A stretch of DNA of 21,970 nucleotides from Pseudomonadota bacterium (GTDB taxonomy: Bacteria > Pseudomonadota > Gammaproteobacteria > Xanthomonadales > Xanthomonadaceae). The stretch lies in contig JAEXRB010000036.1 in the NCBI GenBank assembly GCA_023438325.1, forward strand, positions 1 through 21,970, read 5' to 3'. Below, in pieces: positions 9,131-16,355 of the stretch. A model generated the notes under the pieces. The model did no database searches, was not told the origin of the DNA, and saw only the letters and a list, made by a program, of their open reading frames with translations. The stretch's first letter is position 1, and the number at the start of each line of letters is the position of its first letter. The translations under genes and the position numbers were made by a program.

Positions 9131-10081
9131 ATGGCACGAGGCATCACTGAACACGACGTCCACACCGCCGCCGACGCGCTGGTCGCGGCCGGCGAGCGCC
9201 CAACCGTCGAACGGATCCGCGCGCATCTCGGCACCGGGTCTCCGAATACGGTGACGCGTTGGCTGGAGACTTGGTGGCGGGCACTTGGCCTGCGTCTGGA
9301 CGGGCACCAGGCGCGATTGCACTTGCCAGAGGCCCCGGAGGCTGTCGTCCGCGCGGCAGGACAGTGGTGGAACCTGGCGCTAGAAGCGGCCAAAGCGAGT
9401 CTTGAGGAGGAGCTTTCGGTCGAGCGTGCGGCCCTTCAGTCCGATCGAGATGCCCTACAGCAAGCGCGCAAGGCGTTGGATGCCGAAGCGGCGGCACTTC
9501 GTACTGACAAGGAAGCTGCCCTGGCGGCCAAGCGACTTGCCGAAGCGCAATCGACAGAACAAGCGAGGCTCATTACACGGCTCGAGGCCCAGATCGAAGA
9601 ACTCACGGGACTGCGCGACGCGGCCGGTAAGCGAGAGGCTGAAATCGAAGCAGCCAGGCAAGCACTCGAACAACGACTTCAGACACTGCAGAAAGCCGCT
9701 GACACGGAACGTGAGGGGTTTCTGGTGCACATTCGCTCTGTCGAAGATCGGGCCAACACGGAGATCGATCGCATGCGTCAGGAAGCGAAGGACCTGCAGG
9801 GCCAGCTTAAAGAGCTCGGTCGAACACACACTGCAGCCGAGAAAGCTGCGCGTCAGTCGCTTGACAAAGCCATCGCTGAAGCCAAAGACGCTCAGCGAGA
9901 ACTGAGTCTTCAGCGAACCCGTGCGGAATCAGCTGAGAGTCGGCTTGGCCAGCTCCAGGAAGTGTCCGCTGCCGTGGAAGCCGCAATTCGTCGGGCAGGG
10001 GCTGCGCCAAGAGAGAATTCGGGGCGAAAAGACGCCCCATCCACGCCAAGGAAGCGATCTAAGATTGCCAGTGGCAAATAG
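9131..10081 (+). CDS. KfrA N-terminal-domain DNA-binding coiled-coil protein
   Basis: This 316-residue protein begins with a KfrA_N DNA-binding domain (ITEHDVHTAADALVAAGERP, then RIRAHLGTGSPNTVTRWLETWW, residues about 5-50), followed by a very long alanine/glutamate/arginine-rich coiled coil from about 85 to 285 and a basic tail (TPRKRSKIASGK). KfrA of IncP/IncU plasmids is an autorepressor linked to plasmid partitioning; chromosomal relatives are poorly characterised. The start is firm: AGGAGA lies 7 bases upstream of ATG 9131. It is divergent from the tyrosine recombinase and is followed after 12 bases by the small downstream gene, probably as a two-gene operon. Likely roles are repression of the divergent promoters or local organisation of DNA; both are inference. 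Confidence 0.85.
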   Translation: MARGITEHDVHTAADALVAAGERPTVERIRAHLGTGSPNTVTRWLETWWRALGLRLDGHQARLHLPEAPEAVVRAAGQWWNLALEAAKASLEEELSVERAALQSDRDALQQARKALDAEAAALRTDKEAALAAKRLAEAQSTEQARLITRLEAQIEELTGLRDAAGKREAEIEAARQALEQRLQTLQKAADTEREGFLVHIRSVEDRANTEIDRMRQEAKDLQGQLKELGRTHTAAEKAARQSLDKAIAEAKDAQRELSLQRTRAESAESRLGQLQEVSAAVEAAIRRAGAAPRENSGRKDAPSTPRKRSKIASGK

Positions 10082-10093
10082 CGTCGTGGCCTC

Positions 10094-10459
10094 ATGACCC
10101 TGCAACTTCCTCCAGACACACCAGCCTCCGCAGCCCGGCGTCGTGCGCTCTACGGCGCGTGGGAATCCGAAGGAGTCATCGTGCGGAAGCTGACGGACCT
10201 GAGAGCCCTATCCAGCGAAGGTCGCGTCTTGGCCGTTTGGGTGCGCGAGGTTGGCGAACACCGGTATCCCGGCTTCCAGTTTGATGCTCAGGGACACTTG
10301 ATCCCCCAGATGACGCTGCTCCTGGATCTATTGCGAGGTCCGGGCGGCCTGACCGATGAAGCGAACCAATCTGGCTGGCTAGAGGTGGAGTGGCTCTACG
10401 CACCCCATGTGTTGCTGGATGGCAGGTCGCCTGCGGAGTGCTTTACTGCAGATCCTTAG
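10094..10459 (+). CDS. Small conserved protein with ParS/MbcA-like C-terminus, shortened by an in-frame amber codon
   Basis: The frame gives 121 residues ending at TAG 10457-10459. The middle and end contain WVREVGEHRYPGFQFDAQG and WLEVEWLYAPHVLLDGRSPAE, a pattern like the C-terminal toxin-binding domain of Xre/MbcA/ParS antitoxins (Trp/Leu-rich segment, then G-x-S/T-P-x-E). Such domains usually continue with a helix after an xDP motif. Here TADP is followed by TAG, and the same frame then continues open for exactly such a helix. The protein is therefore probably missing its last 18-19 residues. It starts 12 bases after the kfrA-like stop with no clear ribosome binding site, so it is probably translationally coupled. 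Family assignment is from pattern memory and moderate. No RES-domain toxin partner lies next to it. Confidence 0.6.
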   Translation: MTLQLPPDTPASAARRRALYGAWESEGVIVRKLTDLRALSSEGRVLAVWVREVGEHRYPGFQFDAQGHLIPQMTLLLDLLRGPGGLTDEANQSGWLEVEWLYAPHVLLDGRSPAECFTADP

Positions 10460-10516
10460 CGTGTTCTGGCGGTGGCTAGGGAGGAATTCGGGCAGGATCG
10501 CGTCAGCCAGTACTGA
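10460..10516 (+). pseudogene. Detached C-terminal end of the small gene after the amber stop
   Basis: Directly after TAG 10457-10459, in the same frame, 18 codons read RVLAVAREEFGQDRVSQY and end at TGA 10514-10516. This continues the upstream TADP motif naturally, as in full-length relatives of this type. One base change in the TAG codon would restore a 140-residue protein. It is either a nonsense mutation, a sequencing error or a readthrough site. Confidence 0.6.
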
Positions 10517-10642
10517 GTCATCCAGACGGCGAGTGGGCGTGCGAATGACCATCATGGCCCCGAGTTCACTGCGTCGATTGCGTTCTTGGCACGACGTTGC
10601 TCGCACAAATCCAGCGCGGCGTGCTTTTCACTGCGCGGATGG

Positions 10643-10656
10643 TCGGTAGTTACCGA
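10643..10656. repeat. Short inverted repeat TCGGTA-GT-TACCGA
   Basis: Perfect 6-bp arms are separated by 2 bases, 117 bases upstream of the jet promoter -35 box. The size and symmetry fit a helix-turn-helix operator half-site pair, but chance is possible. Confidence 0.25.
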
Positions 10657-10772
10657 ACATGTGTCCCGTATTTTTCCGCGGCAGACAGACACGCACCATG
10701 GAATGTAAGTCATTGACCCATAAGGTTGTTTCGAGTGGCATCTTTTGTATTTTACATAATATATTTTATGCA

Positions 10773-10801
10773 TTGACAAGTCATGGCAAGATAGGCACAA
10801 T
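10773..10801 (+). promoter_or_regulatory. Predicted sigma-70 promoter for jetABCD
   Basis: A perfect -35 box TTGACA (10773-10778), a 17-bp spacer and a -10-like CACAAT (10796-10801) lie downstream of an AT-rich stretch that could act as an UP element and contains the inverted repeat CATAA (10755-10759) / TTATG (10766-10770). Transcription would start near 10808, leaving a leader of about 37 bases before the jetA TTG start. Confidence 0.55.
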
Positions 10802-10821
10802 TCCTCCGCTTCGGCTGTGCC
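10794..10821 (+). promoter_or_regulatory. Inverted repeat spanning the -10 box, followed by a T-run
   Basis: GGCACA (10794-10799) pairs with TGTGCC (10816-10821), with an inner CCG-CTT-CGG hairpin and a TTTTT run a few bases downstream. For transcripts arriving from the kfrA side this resembles a weak intrinsic terminator. For the local promoter, the left arm overlaps the -10 box, so it could instead be a repressor site. Confidence 0.3.
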
Positions 10822-10844
10822 GGATTTTTCATCGGAGCCTGTCC

Positions 10845-12296
10845 TTGCCCGCACACAACCACGCTCCCGATCTGTTCTCCGTGATTCCGACGGCTCTGTT
10901 CGGGCCGCTGGCAGCTCCCAATCGCAAACATTATTGGCTGATCCTGTGTCGTCTGTTCGAAGAGTTCTTCGGGCCGGATGCGCCGCTGCCGCCCAGCCAT
11001 GGCTTGCCGCGTCGCGAGATCACTGCGGCCATCGAGCGTTACCTGCTCAGCCATGACCCTTGGGAAGACGAGGAAGGCAACGCGCCGGATGCGCCCTTGA
11101 ACGTGCGCGCCCATGCCATTTACGAGCGTTTCCGGGCATCGGGCTGGTTGCGACAGGAGCGCATCGGTGCGCGTGAAATGACGATGATGCGCCCGGTGGT
11201 GACGCAGATGCTCTCCACGCTGATCGAGTTCAGCGAGCACGGGCCTACCTTCGTGTCGGCCAAGGTGCGTTCGATCGAGTTGCAATTGCAGCAAGTAGTC
11301 GAAGGCAGGGCTTCGGGCGATGCCTTGGACGAAGCGGCCGATCAGGCGCGTCGTCTGCTGTCTTCGCTGGCTTCGATGAGCTTGCAAGTGCGTGATCTGA
11401 TGCCGGAATTGAGCCGAGCGGAGACCACGGCGCAGTTCGCGCGGCAATGGTTCGAGCGCTATGTCGGCCAGTTTTTCATCGGCGATTACGCTGAATTGCA
11501 CACCGCAGATCATCCGCTGGCACGGCGCAGCTCGATCCTCTCGATGGCGCAGCGCATCAATGCCAGCGTCCTGCGCGAGCATCTGCTGGCCTGGTATCGC
11601 GATCACCTGACCGCAGGCGATACCGAGCGCGCCGAAATTCGTCTGGAACGCAGCCTGCGGCGGCTGCGCGAGCTGGATCGGATCGACGAATACCTCGGCC
11701 GACTGGACGAAGACATGCGCCAGGCCAATCGTCGCGCACTGGCGTTCCTGGATTACCGCCTGCGCGCACCGGACAAGCTCGATGTGCTGCTGCGGCGTGC
11801 CTGTCGTGGCGTCGTTGCGGCCGAATCGCACGAGCTGCGCTTGCCCGTGGCGCCCGGCGGATTGATGCATGAAGCGCGCCTGCGCCCGCCGACGCGCAAG
11901 CCGGCTCCGATTCCGCGCAGCGCCAATGCGATGCAATCGCCATCGCCGGAACAACTGGCACGGCTGGCCTTGTTGCGTCGAATCAAGCGCGCCCGTCTCG
12001 TCACGCCCGAAGACATGGCGCGTTACATTGGCCGGCATCTGGATAACACCGGTCGCATCGATTCGTCCGCGCTTGGCATCGCGTCCATCGAAGACCTTCG
12101 CGCTTACCAAACCCTCGTTACCCTCGCCTTGCGCAGTCACCGCATCGGCGGCCTGCGCCGTGATGATCCGATTTCGCGGCTGGTGCGCGGCTTCCGGGTC
12201 GAGCTGATCGAAGGCCAGTGGTGTGAAAACGCCCATTTACATTCGCCGCGCTTCATCATCCAGCGCATCGGCACACCATCGCGGAATCCTGCATGA
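10845..12296 (+). CDS. jetA: Wadjet protein JetA (MukF-like kleisin subunit)
   Basis: JetA is the kleisin-like subunit of the Wadjet anti-plasmid SMC complex, bridging the JetC ATPase heads and binding JetB. The N-terminus PDLFSVIPTALFGPLAAPNR, the central ALTLI-type helical segment around HGPTFVSAKVRSIELQLQQV and the DELMPELSRAETT-like region match the JetA family formerly called DUF5716, not the DUF3375 form of type I, so type II or III is likely (type II preferred, not certain). I chose TTG at 10845 because GGAG (10834-10837) sits 7 bases upstream; this gives 483 residues. The frame is open further upstream to 10659, but that part overlaps the promoter and reads as noise. The TGA stop overlaps the jetB ATG by four bases (ATGA), indicating translational coupling. 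Confidence 0.85.
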   Translation: MPAHNHAPDLFSVIPTALFGPLAAPNRKHYWLILCRLFEEFFGPDAPLPPSHGLPRREITAAIERYLLSHDPWEDEEGNAPDAPLNVRAHAIYERFRASGWLRQERIGAREMTMMRPVVTQMLSTLIEFSEHGPTFVSAKVRSIELQLQQVVEGRASGDALDEAADQARRLLSSLASMSLQVRDLMPELSRAETTAQFARQWFERYVGQFFIGDYAELHTADHPLARRSSILSMAQRINASVLREHLLAWYRDHLTAGDTERAEIRLERSLRRLRELDRIDEYLGRLDEDMRQANRRALAFLDYRLRAPDKLDVLLRRACRGVVAAESHELRLPVAPGGLMHEARLRPPTRKPAPIPRSANAMQSPSPEQLARLALLRRIKRARLVTPEDMARYIGRHLDNTGRIDSSALGIASIEDLRAYQTLVTLALRSHRIGGLRRDDPISRLVRGFRVELIEGQWCENAHLHSPRFIIQRIGTPSRNPA

Positions 12297-12922
12297 AACG
12301 CAGTTGGAACACGCTCAGCCAGCTCTCCGGCGGCACTTATGCGGTGCAGGATTTCGAGCGCGCCGCATACCGTCTGGTCACCGAGCAAGTGCTGTATGCC
12401 AGCGATCGCATGGCACGCAGCGCCTATCACCTGATCGAAGATCATCTGGAAGATTTTTCCGCCGCGCTGTCGCCGCTTGGCATCCGGCTGGAGCGCAATG
12501 CGCACTATCGTTACCTCGTCGCCCTGCCCTCGCATGGTGAAGGCACACCCGTCACGCTGGCGGAAACCTTGTTGTTGCTGGTACTGCGGCAGCGCTACGA
12601 CGCCGCCATGCGGCAAGGCCAGATCGAAGAGCACGGCGAAGTGCTGGTCGAACTGCCTGATCTGCAGGAAGCCTATCCCGAGTTGACCGATCGCCCGATG
12701 CCCGACACGGGCACACTGCGCGACCTGAGTGCCACGCTCAAGCGGTGGGGCATTTGCCGGTTGGTGGAATCGGAGGCCGATGATCCGCAGCCTTTCCATC
12801 TGCGCGTGCGACCGGCCATCGTGGAAATCGTCGGCGAGCAATGGCTGCAACGGCTCGATCAGCACAACATGCGCGATGCCGCCGACGATGAAAGCACGGA
12901 GGATGACGATGCAATTGCTTGA
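12293..12922 (+). CDS. jetB: Wadjet protein JetB (MukE-like KITE subunit, DUF4194)
   Basis: This 209-residue protein is the small winged-helix KITE subunit that binds JetA. Features consistent with the DUF4194/MukE-like family are the early FERAAYRLVTEQVLYASD segment, YHLIEDHLEDF, the strand-rich NAHYRYLVALPSH and the helical LAETLLLLVLRQRYD, with an acidic tail (DDESTEDDDA). GGAA six bases upstream supports ATG 12293, which overlaps the jetA stop. The 3' end overlaps jetC by 14 bases. No catalytic residues are expected. Confidence 0.85.
   Translation: MKRSWNTLSQLSGGTYAVQDFERAAYRLVTEQVLYASDRMARSAYHLIEDHLEDFSAALSPLGIRLERNAHYRYLVALPSHGEGTPVTLAETLLLLVLRQRYDAAMRQGQIEEHGEVLVELPDLQEAYPELTDRPMPDTGTLRDLSATLKRWGICRLVESEADDPQPFHLRVRPAIVEIVGEQWLQRLDQHNMRDAADDESTEDDDAIA
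12898..12902 (+). promoter_or_regulatory. Shine-Dalgarno GGAGG that fixes the jetC start
   Basis: GGAGG ends immediately before an ATG at 12903 (zero spacing, unusable) but six bases before the in-frame ATG at 12909. This favours 12909 as the jetC start and makes jetC overlap the last codons of jetB. Confidence 0.7.
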
Positions 12923-15900
12923 GCGCGTGCATCTGGTTCAGTTCTTCCTGTTCGAAGCCCAGACCCTGCACCTGGATGGCACCAGCGCCATCATCGCGCC
13001 CAACGGCGCCGGCAAGAGTGCCTTGCTCGATGCCTTGCAGATCGTGCTGCTCGGCGGTGATGGGCGGCACCTGCGCTTCAATGCGCAAGCCGGCGGCAGC
13101 CACCGTGCGCGCAGCATCCGCGACTACTGCCTGGGCGTGTTCCGCAGCGGCGAGGAAGGCCGCAAGCGCCGCACCGCCACCACCTACATTTCGCTGGTGT
13201 TTCGCGATCAGGAAAGCGGCGAACCGTTGACCTGCGGCATTGCCTTGGGCGCATCGATGGATGAGCCGGATCACCGCCAGCACGGGCTCTACCTGTTCCC
13301 GGGCGTTGCGCTGGAACTGGACGATCATCTCGAGCGCATCGGCGGCAGGGAATTGCCGCTGGAATGGCCCAGGTTCCGGGAGTTGGGCACGCGACGCTGC
13401 AAGGAAGCGGGCAACGGCCCGGAACTGCATGCCAGCGGCGAGCGCTTCGTCAAGGATCTGCTGCTGCGCCTGCGCGCCAGCCCCTCGGCACATCCAGATG
13501 TAGTGGCGTATCGCAAAGCCTTCCAGAACGCGCTCAACCTCCAGCGCGTGGAAGACGTCGATCTTTTCGTCCGCACCCTCGTGGCCGAGGATCGCCCTAC
13601 CGACATCACCCGCTTCCGCGCCCTGCTCGACAGCTTCCGCCAGATCAAGGAAAAAATCGAACAGGTCAAACAACGCATCGATGCGGCCGAAGGCGTGGAC
13701 CAGCAATACGGCAAGATCGCCACGCAGGCGCAGCGCGCCGCATCCTATCGCGCCCTGCAAGCCGAGTACGCACGCGATTTGTATGCCGAGCAAATCGAGC
13801 AGGCCGAAAAGGATGCAGACGAAGGCAAAGCCCGGCTGGCCTCGCTCAAGCGCGCCCTGGAAGAAGCGCGCGGCGAACGTGACCTTGCTCGCGATCAATA
13901 CCAACACGCCAATGCCGCGCTGCAAGGCAGCCACGGTTACGGCGAACAGGCCCGCATCGAGGAAATCAGTGGCCGTGATCGCGAGCGCCTGCAACAGCTC
14001 AAAATCGAACTGTGCCGGGAGATCGGCATGGTGTGCGATCATCTCACCGGCATCTCCGGGCTCGCCCTCGCACACGTCGACAGCACTGTCCTCGACACCG
14101 TCAGCGCACCTTGGTCGGATTGGCTGGACGCACTCTCGGCACTGGATGCCGATGCCGACCTTCCATGGGCGCCCGAGCATCTGTTCGAGCGCATCAGGCA
14201 GGCGTTGAGTGCCGTCGCCCCGCTGATCGAAGCCGTCGAACAGCATGCGCGTGAACGTCACGCAGCGCAGGAAAGTGCCCGCGAGCGTCTCGCCAGCGCA
14301 CGCAACAACCACAAGCGCATCGCGGCCGGCCAGTCCGAACTCGGCCAGGACACTTCGCGCCTGATGAGCTACCTGCGCGATGCCGGCATCGATGCACGCC
14401 CGGTCTGCGACTTGGTGCAAGTCACCGACAAGCGCTGGCAACCGGCGATCGAAGCCTATCTGCGCAGCAACGTCGAAGCCCTGCTTATTCCGGCGCACGA
14501 CGAAGAACGTGCGGTAAAGCTGTATCGCGGCCTCAGCGGCGGGCGCTCGGTCTATGGGGTGAAACTGGCACTTTCCAGCCAGGCCCGGAAAACGCGCAAT
14601 ACCGAATCCCGCAACACCGATTCGCCCGCCGATGGCAGCGTCGCGGCCCTGCTGGAAGGAGTGAATCCCGATGCCCTCGCCTTCTTGCGCCGCCAACTCG
14701 GCGAACTGCGTTGCGTGGAAACGGAAGCCGAATTGGTACGCAGCCGACAAGGCTTGACTTGCGACGGCCTGCTCGCCCGTGGCGGCAGCATCGAGCGCCT
14801 GCGCCTGCCTGCGGCAAGCGATCTGAAGATCGGCGCCAGCGACAACCGCGCCCGCCTGCGTGTGCTGCACGAAGACATGGAAGCTGCAACGCGCGAACTG
14901 AGCCAGATCGAACCCCAGCTCAAGCAAGTCGAAACCTGCCGCCGTGGTCTGGCACGCCTCGCCGATGCCGACGCGATGGCGCACGCATTGCACATGCGTG
15001 TGCTGGAACATCGCCAGACATGGCAGCGCTATCGCCATGCACGCGACAGCCATCAGGCTGCCATCGACCCGGATCTGCTGCGTCTTTCCGAACAAGTACG
15101 CGCGCTCAAAGAGCACGCCCAGCGCTGCGAAGCGCATGTTGAAGCACTGATCGGCGAAGAAGCCGTCGCGCTCAGCCAAAGCAAGGAGCGCGCTCGCCTG
15201 CTCGATGGTTTGCGCCAGCAGGAAGAATGGGTTGCACGTCGCGCCGTGGAGGCCTTCCGCCATGCCGATGTCGATCCCAACCTCATCGAGCGCCAACGCG
15301 ACGAACTGGATGAAAAAATCCCGTCGCTGGAAGAACGCAGCAAAACCTGCGAACGGCGGGCCGAAGAAAGCGACAAACAACTGTCCAGACTGTTGCCCGA
15401 TGCCTGGAGCGCACTGGCGCAGTACGCCCGCGATCAGCACATCGACCTGGATTTCGCCGCCGATCAGTGGCGCCCCGCCCGCAGCCTGCTGCAACGCGAA
15501 TTGACGCAATTGCGCGACACCGAACTGGTGCAATATCAGGACGAAGCCCGTCGCGCCTACGACACCGCCGTGGATACCTTCCGCGCCAACGTCGCCGCCG
15601 CACTCAACGACAACTTCACCCGCCTGCGCGACCAGATCAACACCCTCAACCGCACCCTTCGCAGCAGCCCGGCGTTCTCCAACAACGAGCGCTACCAATT
15701 CAACTACGAGGTATTGCCAGACCTGCGCGATCTGCATCGCTTCATCCAGCGCGCCGCAGAGCTGGGTGGCGAAGACACCTTGTTCGGCAGTACCGGCGAC
15801 GTGCCTGCCGCATTCCGCGAATTGATCCAAGACAACGCCGCCGCGCGCAGCGCCAGCTCGCCCCTGGACGACTACCGCCGCTTCTTCCGCTTCGAGGTGA

Positions 15901-16355
15901 AGATCAAGCAGGAAGACCGCGACATCGGCAGTCTCAGCGAGCGCATGCGCTCAGGCTCCGGCGGCGAACACCGCGCCCCGCTCTACATCATCGCCGGTGC
16001 CGCTCTGGCCGCCGCCTATGGCAAAAGCGAAGCGCATCCGGGTGGCTTGGGCGTGATTCTTCTGGACGAGTTCGGCGACAAGATCGACGCCCAGAACGCG
16101 CGCGCCGTCACCAACTACCTGCGCTCGCTCGGCCTGCAACTGGTGCTGGCCGCGCCAGACACCGCACAAGGCACGCTCAGCGGCGTGCTGGAAAGCTACA
16201 TCGAGCTTTTTCGTGATGGCGACCTGCTGCAAGTGGAACGCATCGAGGTCAAACCAGCCGCACGCGAACTCCTGCTCAGCGATGCCTTCGACCTCCACCC
16301 CGAATTGCTCGCCGAAGAAACCATGCGCATCGAACGGGAGCTGGCGACGCCATGA
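12909..16355 (+). CDS. jetC: Wadjet protein JetC (SMC/MukB-like ATPase)
   Basis: JetC is the SMC-like motor of Wadjet, which extrudes DNA loops to measure plasmid size and topology. The 1148-residue protein has an N-terminal Walker A APNGAGKS (residues 30-37, K36), a first coiled-coil arm (about 250-410), a hinge-type region (about 480-640; VTDKRWQPAIEAYLRSNVEA), a second coiled-coil arm (about 660-960), the ABC signature SGSGGE (1015-1020) and Walker B VILLDEFGD (1049-1057, D1053, E1054). All ATPase motifs are intact, so it should be active. The frame is open upstream to 12729, but the ribosome binding site and the first conserved residues support ATG 12909. The stop overlaps the jetD start as ATGA (16352-16355). 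Confidence 0.92.
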   Translation: MQLLERVHLVQFFLFEAQTLHLDGTSAIIAPNGAGKSALLDALQIVLLGGDGRHLRFNAQAGGSHRARSIRDYCLGVFRSGEEGRKRRTATTYISLVFRDQESGEPLTCGIALGASMDEPDHRQHGLYLFPGVALELDDHLERIGGRELPLEWPRFRELGTRRCKEAGNGPELHASGERFVKDLLLRLRASPSAHPDVVAYRKAFQNALNLQRVEDVDLFVRTLVAEDRPTDITRFRALLDSFRQIKEKIEQVKQRIDAAEGVDQQYGKIATQAQRAASYRALQAEYARDLYAEQIEQAEKDADEGKARLASLKRALEEARGERDLARDQYQHANAALQGSHGYGEQARIEEISGRDRERLQQLKIELCREIGMVCDHLTGISGLALAHVDSTVLDTVSAPWSDWLDALSALDADADLPWAPEHLFERIRQALSAVAPLIEAVEQHARERHAAQESARERLASARNNHKRIAAGQSELGQDTSRLMSYLRDAGIDARPVCDLVQVTDKRWQPAIEAYLRSNVEALLIPAHDEERAVKLYRGLSGGRSVYGVKLALSSQARKTRNTESRNTDSPADGSVAALLEGVNPDALAFLRRQLGELRCVETEAELVRSRQGLTCDGLLARGGSIERLRLPAASDLKIGASDNRARLRVLHEDMEAATRELSQIEPQLKQVETCRRGLARLADADAMAHALHMRVLEHRQTWQRYRHARDSHQAAIDPDLLRLSEQVRALKEHAQRCEAHVEALIGEEAVALSQSKERARLLDGLRQQEEWVARRAVEAFRHADVDPNLIERQRDELDEKIPSLEERSKTCERRAEESDKQLSRLLPDAWSALAQYARDQHIDLDFAADQWRPARSLLQRELTQLRDTELVQYQDEARRAYDTAVDTFRANVAAALNDNFTRLRDQINTLNRTLRSSPAFSNNERYQFNYEVLPDLRDLHRFIQRAAELGGEDTLFGSTGDVPAAFRELIQDNAAARSASSPLDDYRRFFRFEVKIKQEDRDIGSLSERMRSGSGGEHRAPLYIIAGAALAAAYGKSEAHPGGLGVILLDEFGDKIDAQNARAVTNYLRSLGLQLVLAAPDTAQGTLSGVLESYIELFRDGDLLQVERIEVKPAARELLLSDAFDLHPELLAEETMRIERELATP
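14595..14624 (+). repeat. 15-bp imperfect tandem duplication inside the JetC hinge region
   Basis: Two adjacent 15-bp units (14595-14609 and 14610-14624) match at 12 of 15 positions and encode RNTES then RNTDS (residues 563-572). This polar, probably unstructured loop lies within the predicted hinge region and is likely a local duplication tolerated by the protein. Confidence 0.6.

Larger units (their letters stand above)
10517..10844. other. Non-coding, partly AT-rich leader region upstream of jetA
   Basis: These 328 bases hold no supported gene. A 100-codon minus-strand frame here lacks a ribosome binding site and family-like sequence. The right half (about 10740-10800) is strikingly AT-rich for this window and contains the likely jet promoter. 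A 14-bp palindrome-like site (10643-10656) and an inverted repeat around the -10 box (10794-10821) could be regulatory. Confidence 0.5.

Noticed and set aside
10552..10854. A 100-codon minus-strand frame in the jetA leader
   Set aside because: It runs through the predicted jet promoter, has no ribosome binding site and no recognisable motif.
10752..12236. A 494-codon minus-strand open frame opposite jetA
   Set aside because: Antisense shadow rich in Gln/Arg/His, with no recognisable family, overlapping a well-supported jetA.
12738..15830. A 1030-codon minus-strand open frame opposite jetC
   Set aside because: It is an antisense shadow of jetC caused by strong GC codon bias; composition is Cys/His/Gln/Ala-odd, and jetC carries full ATPase motifs on the plus strand.
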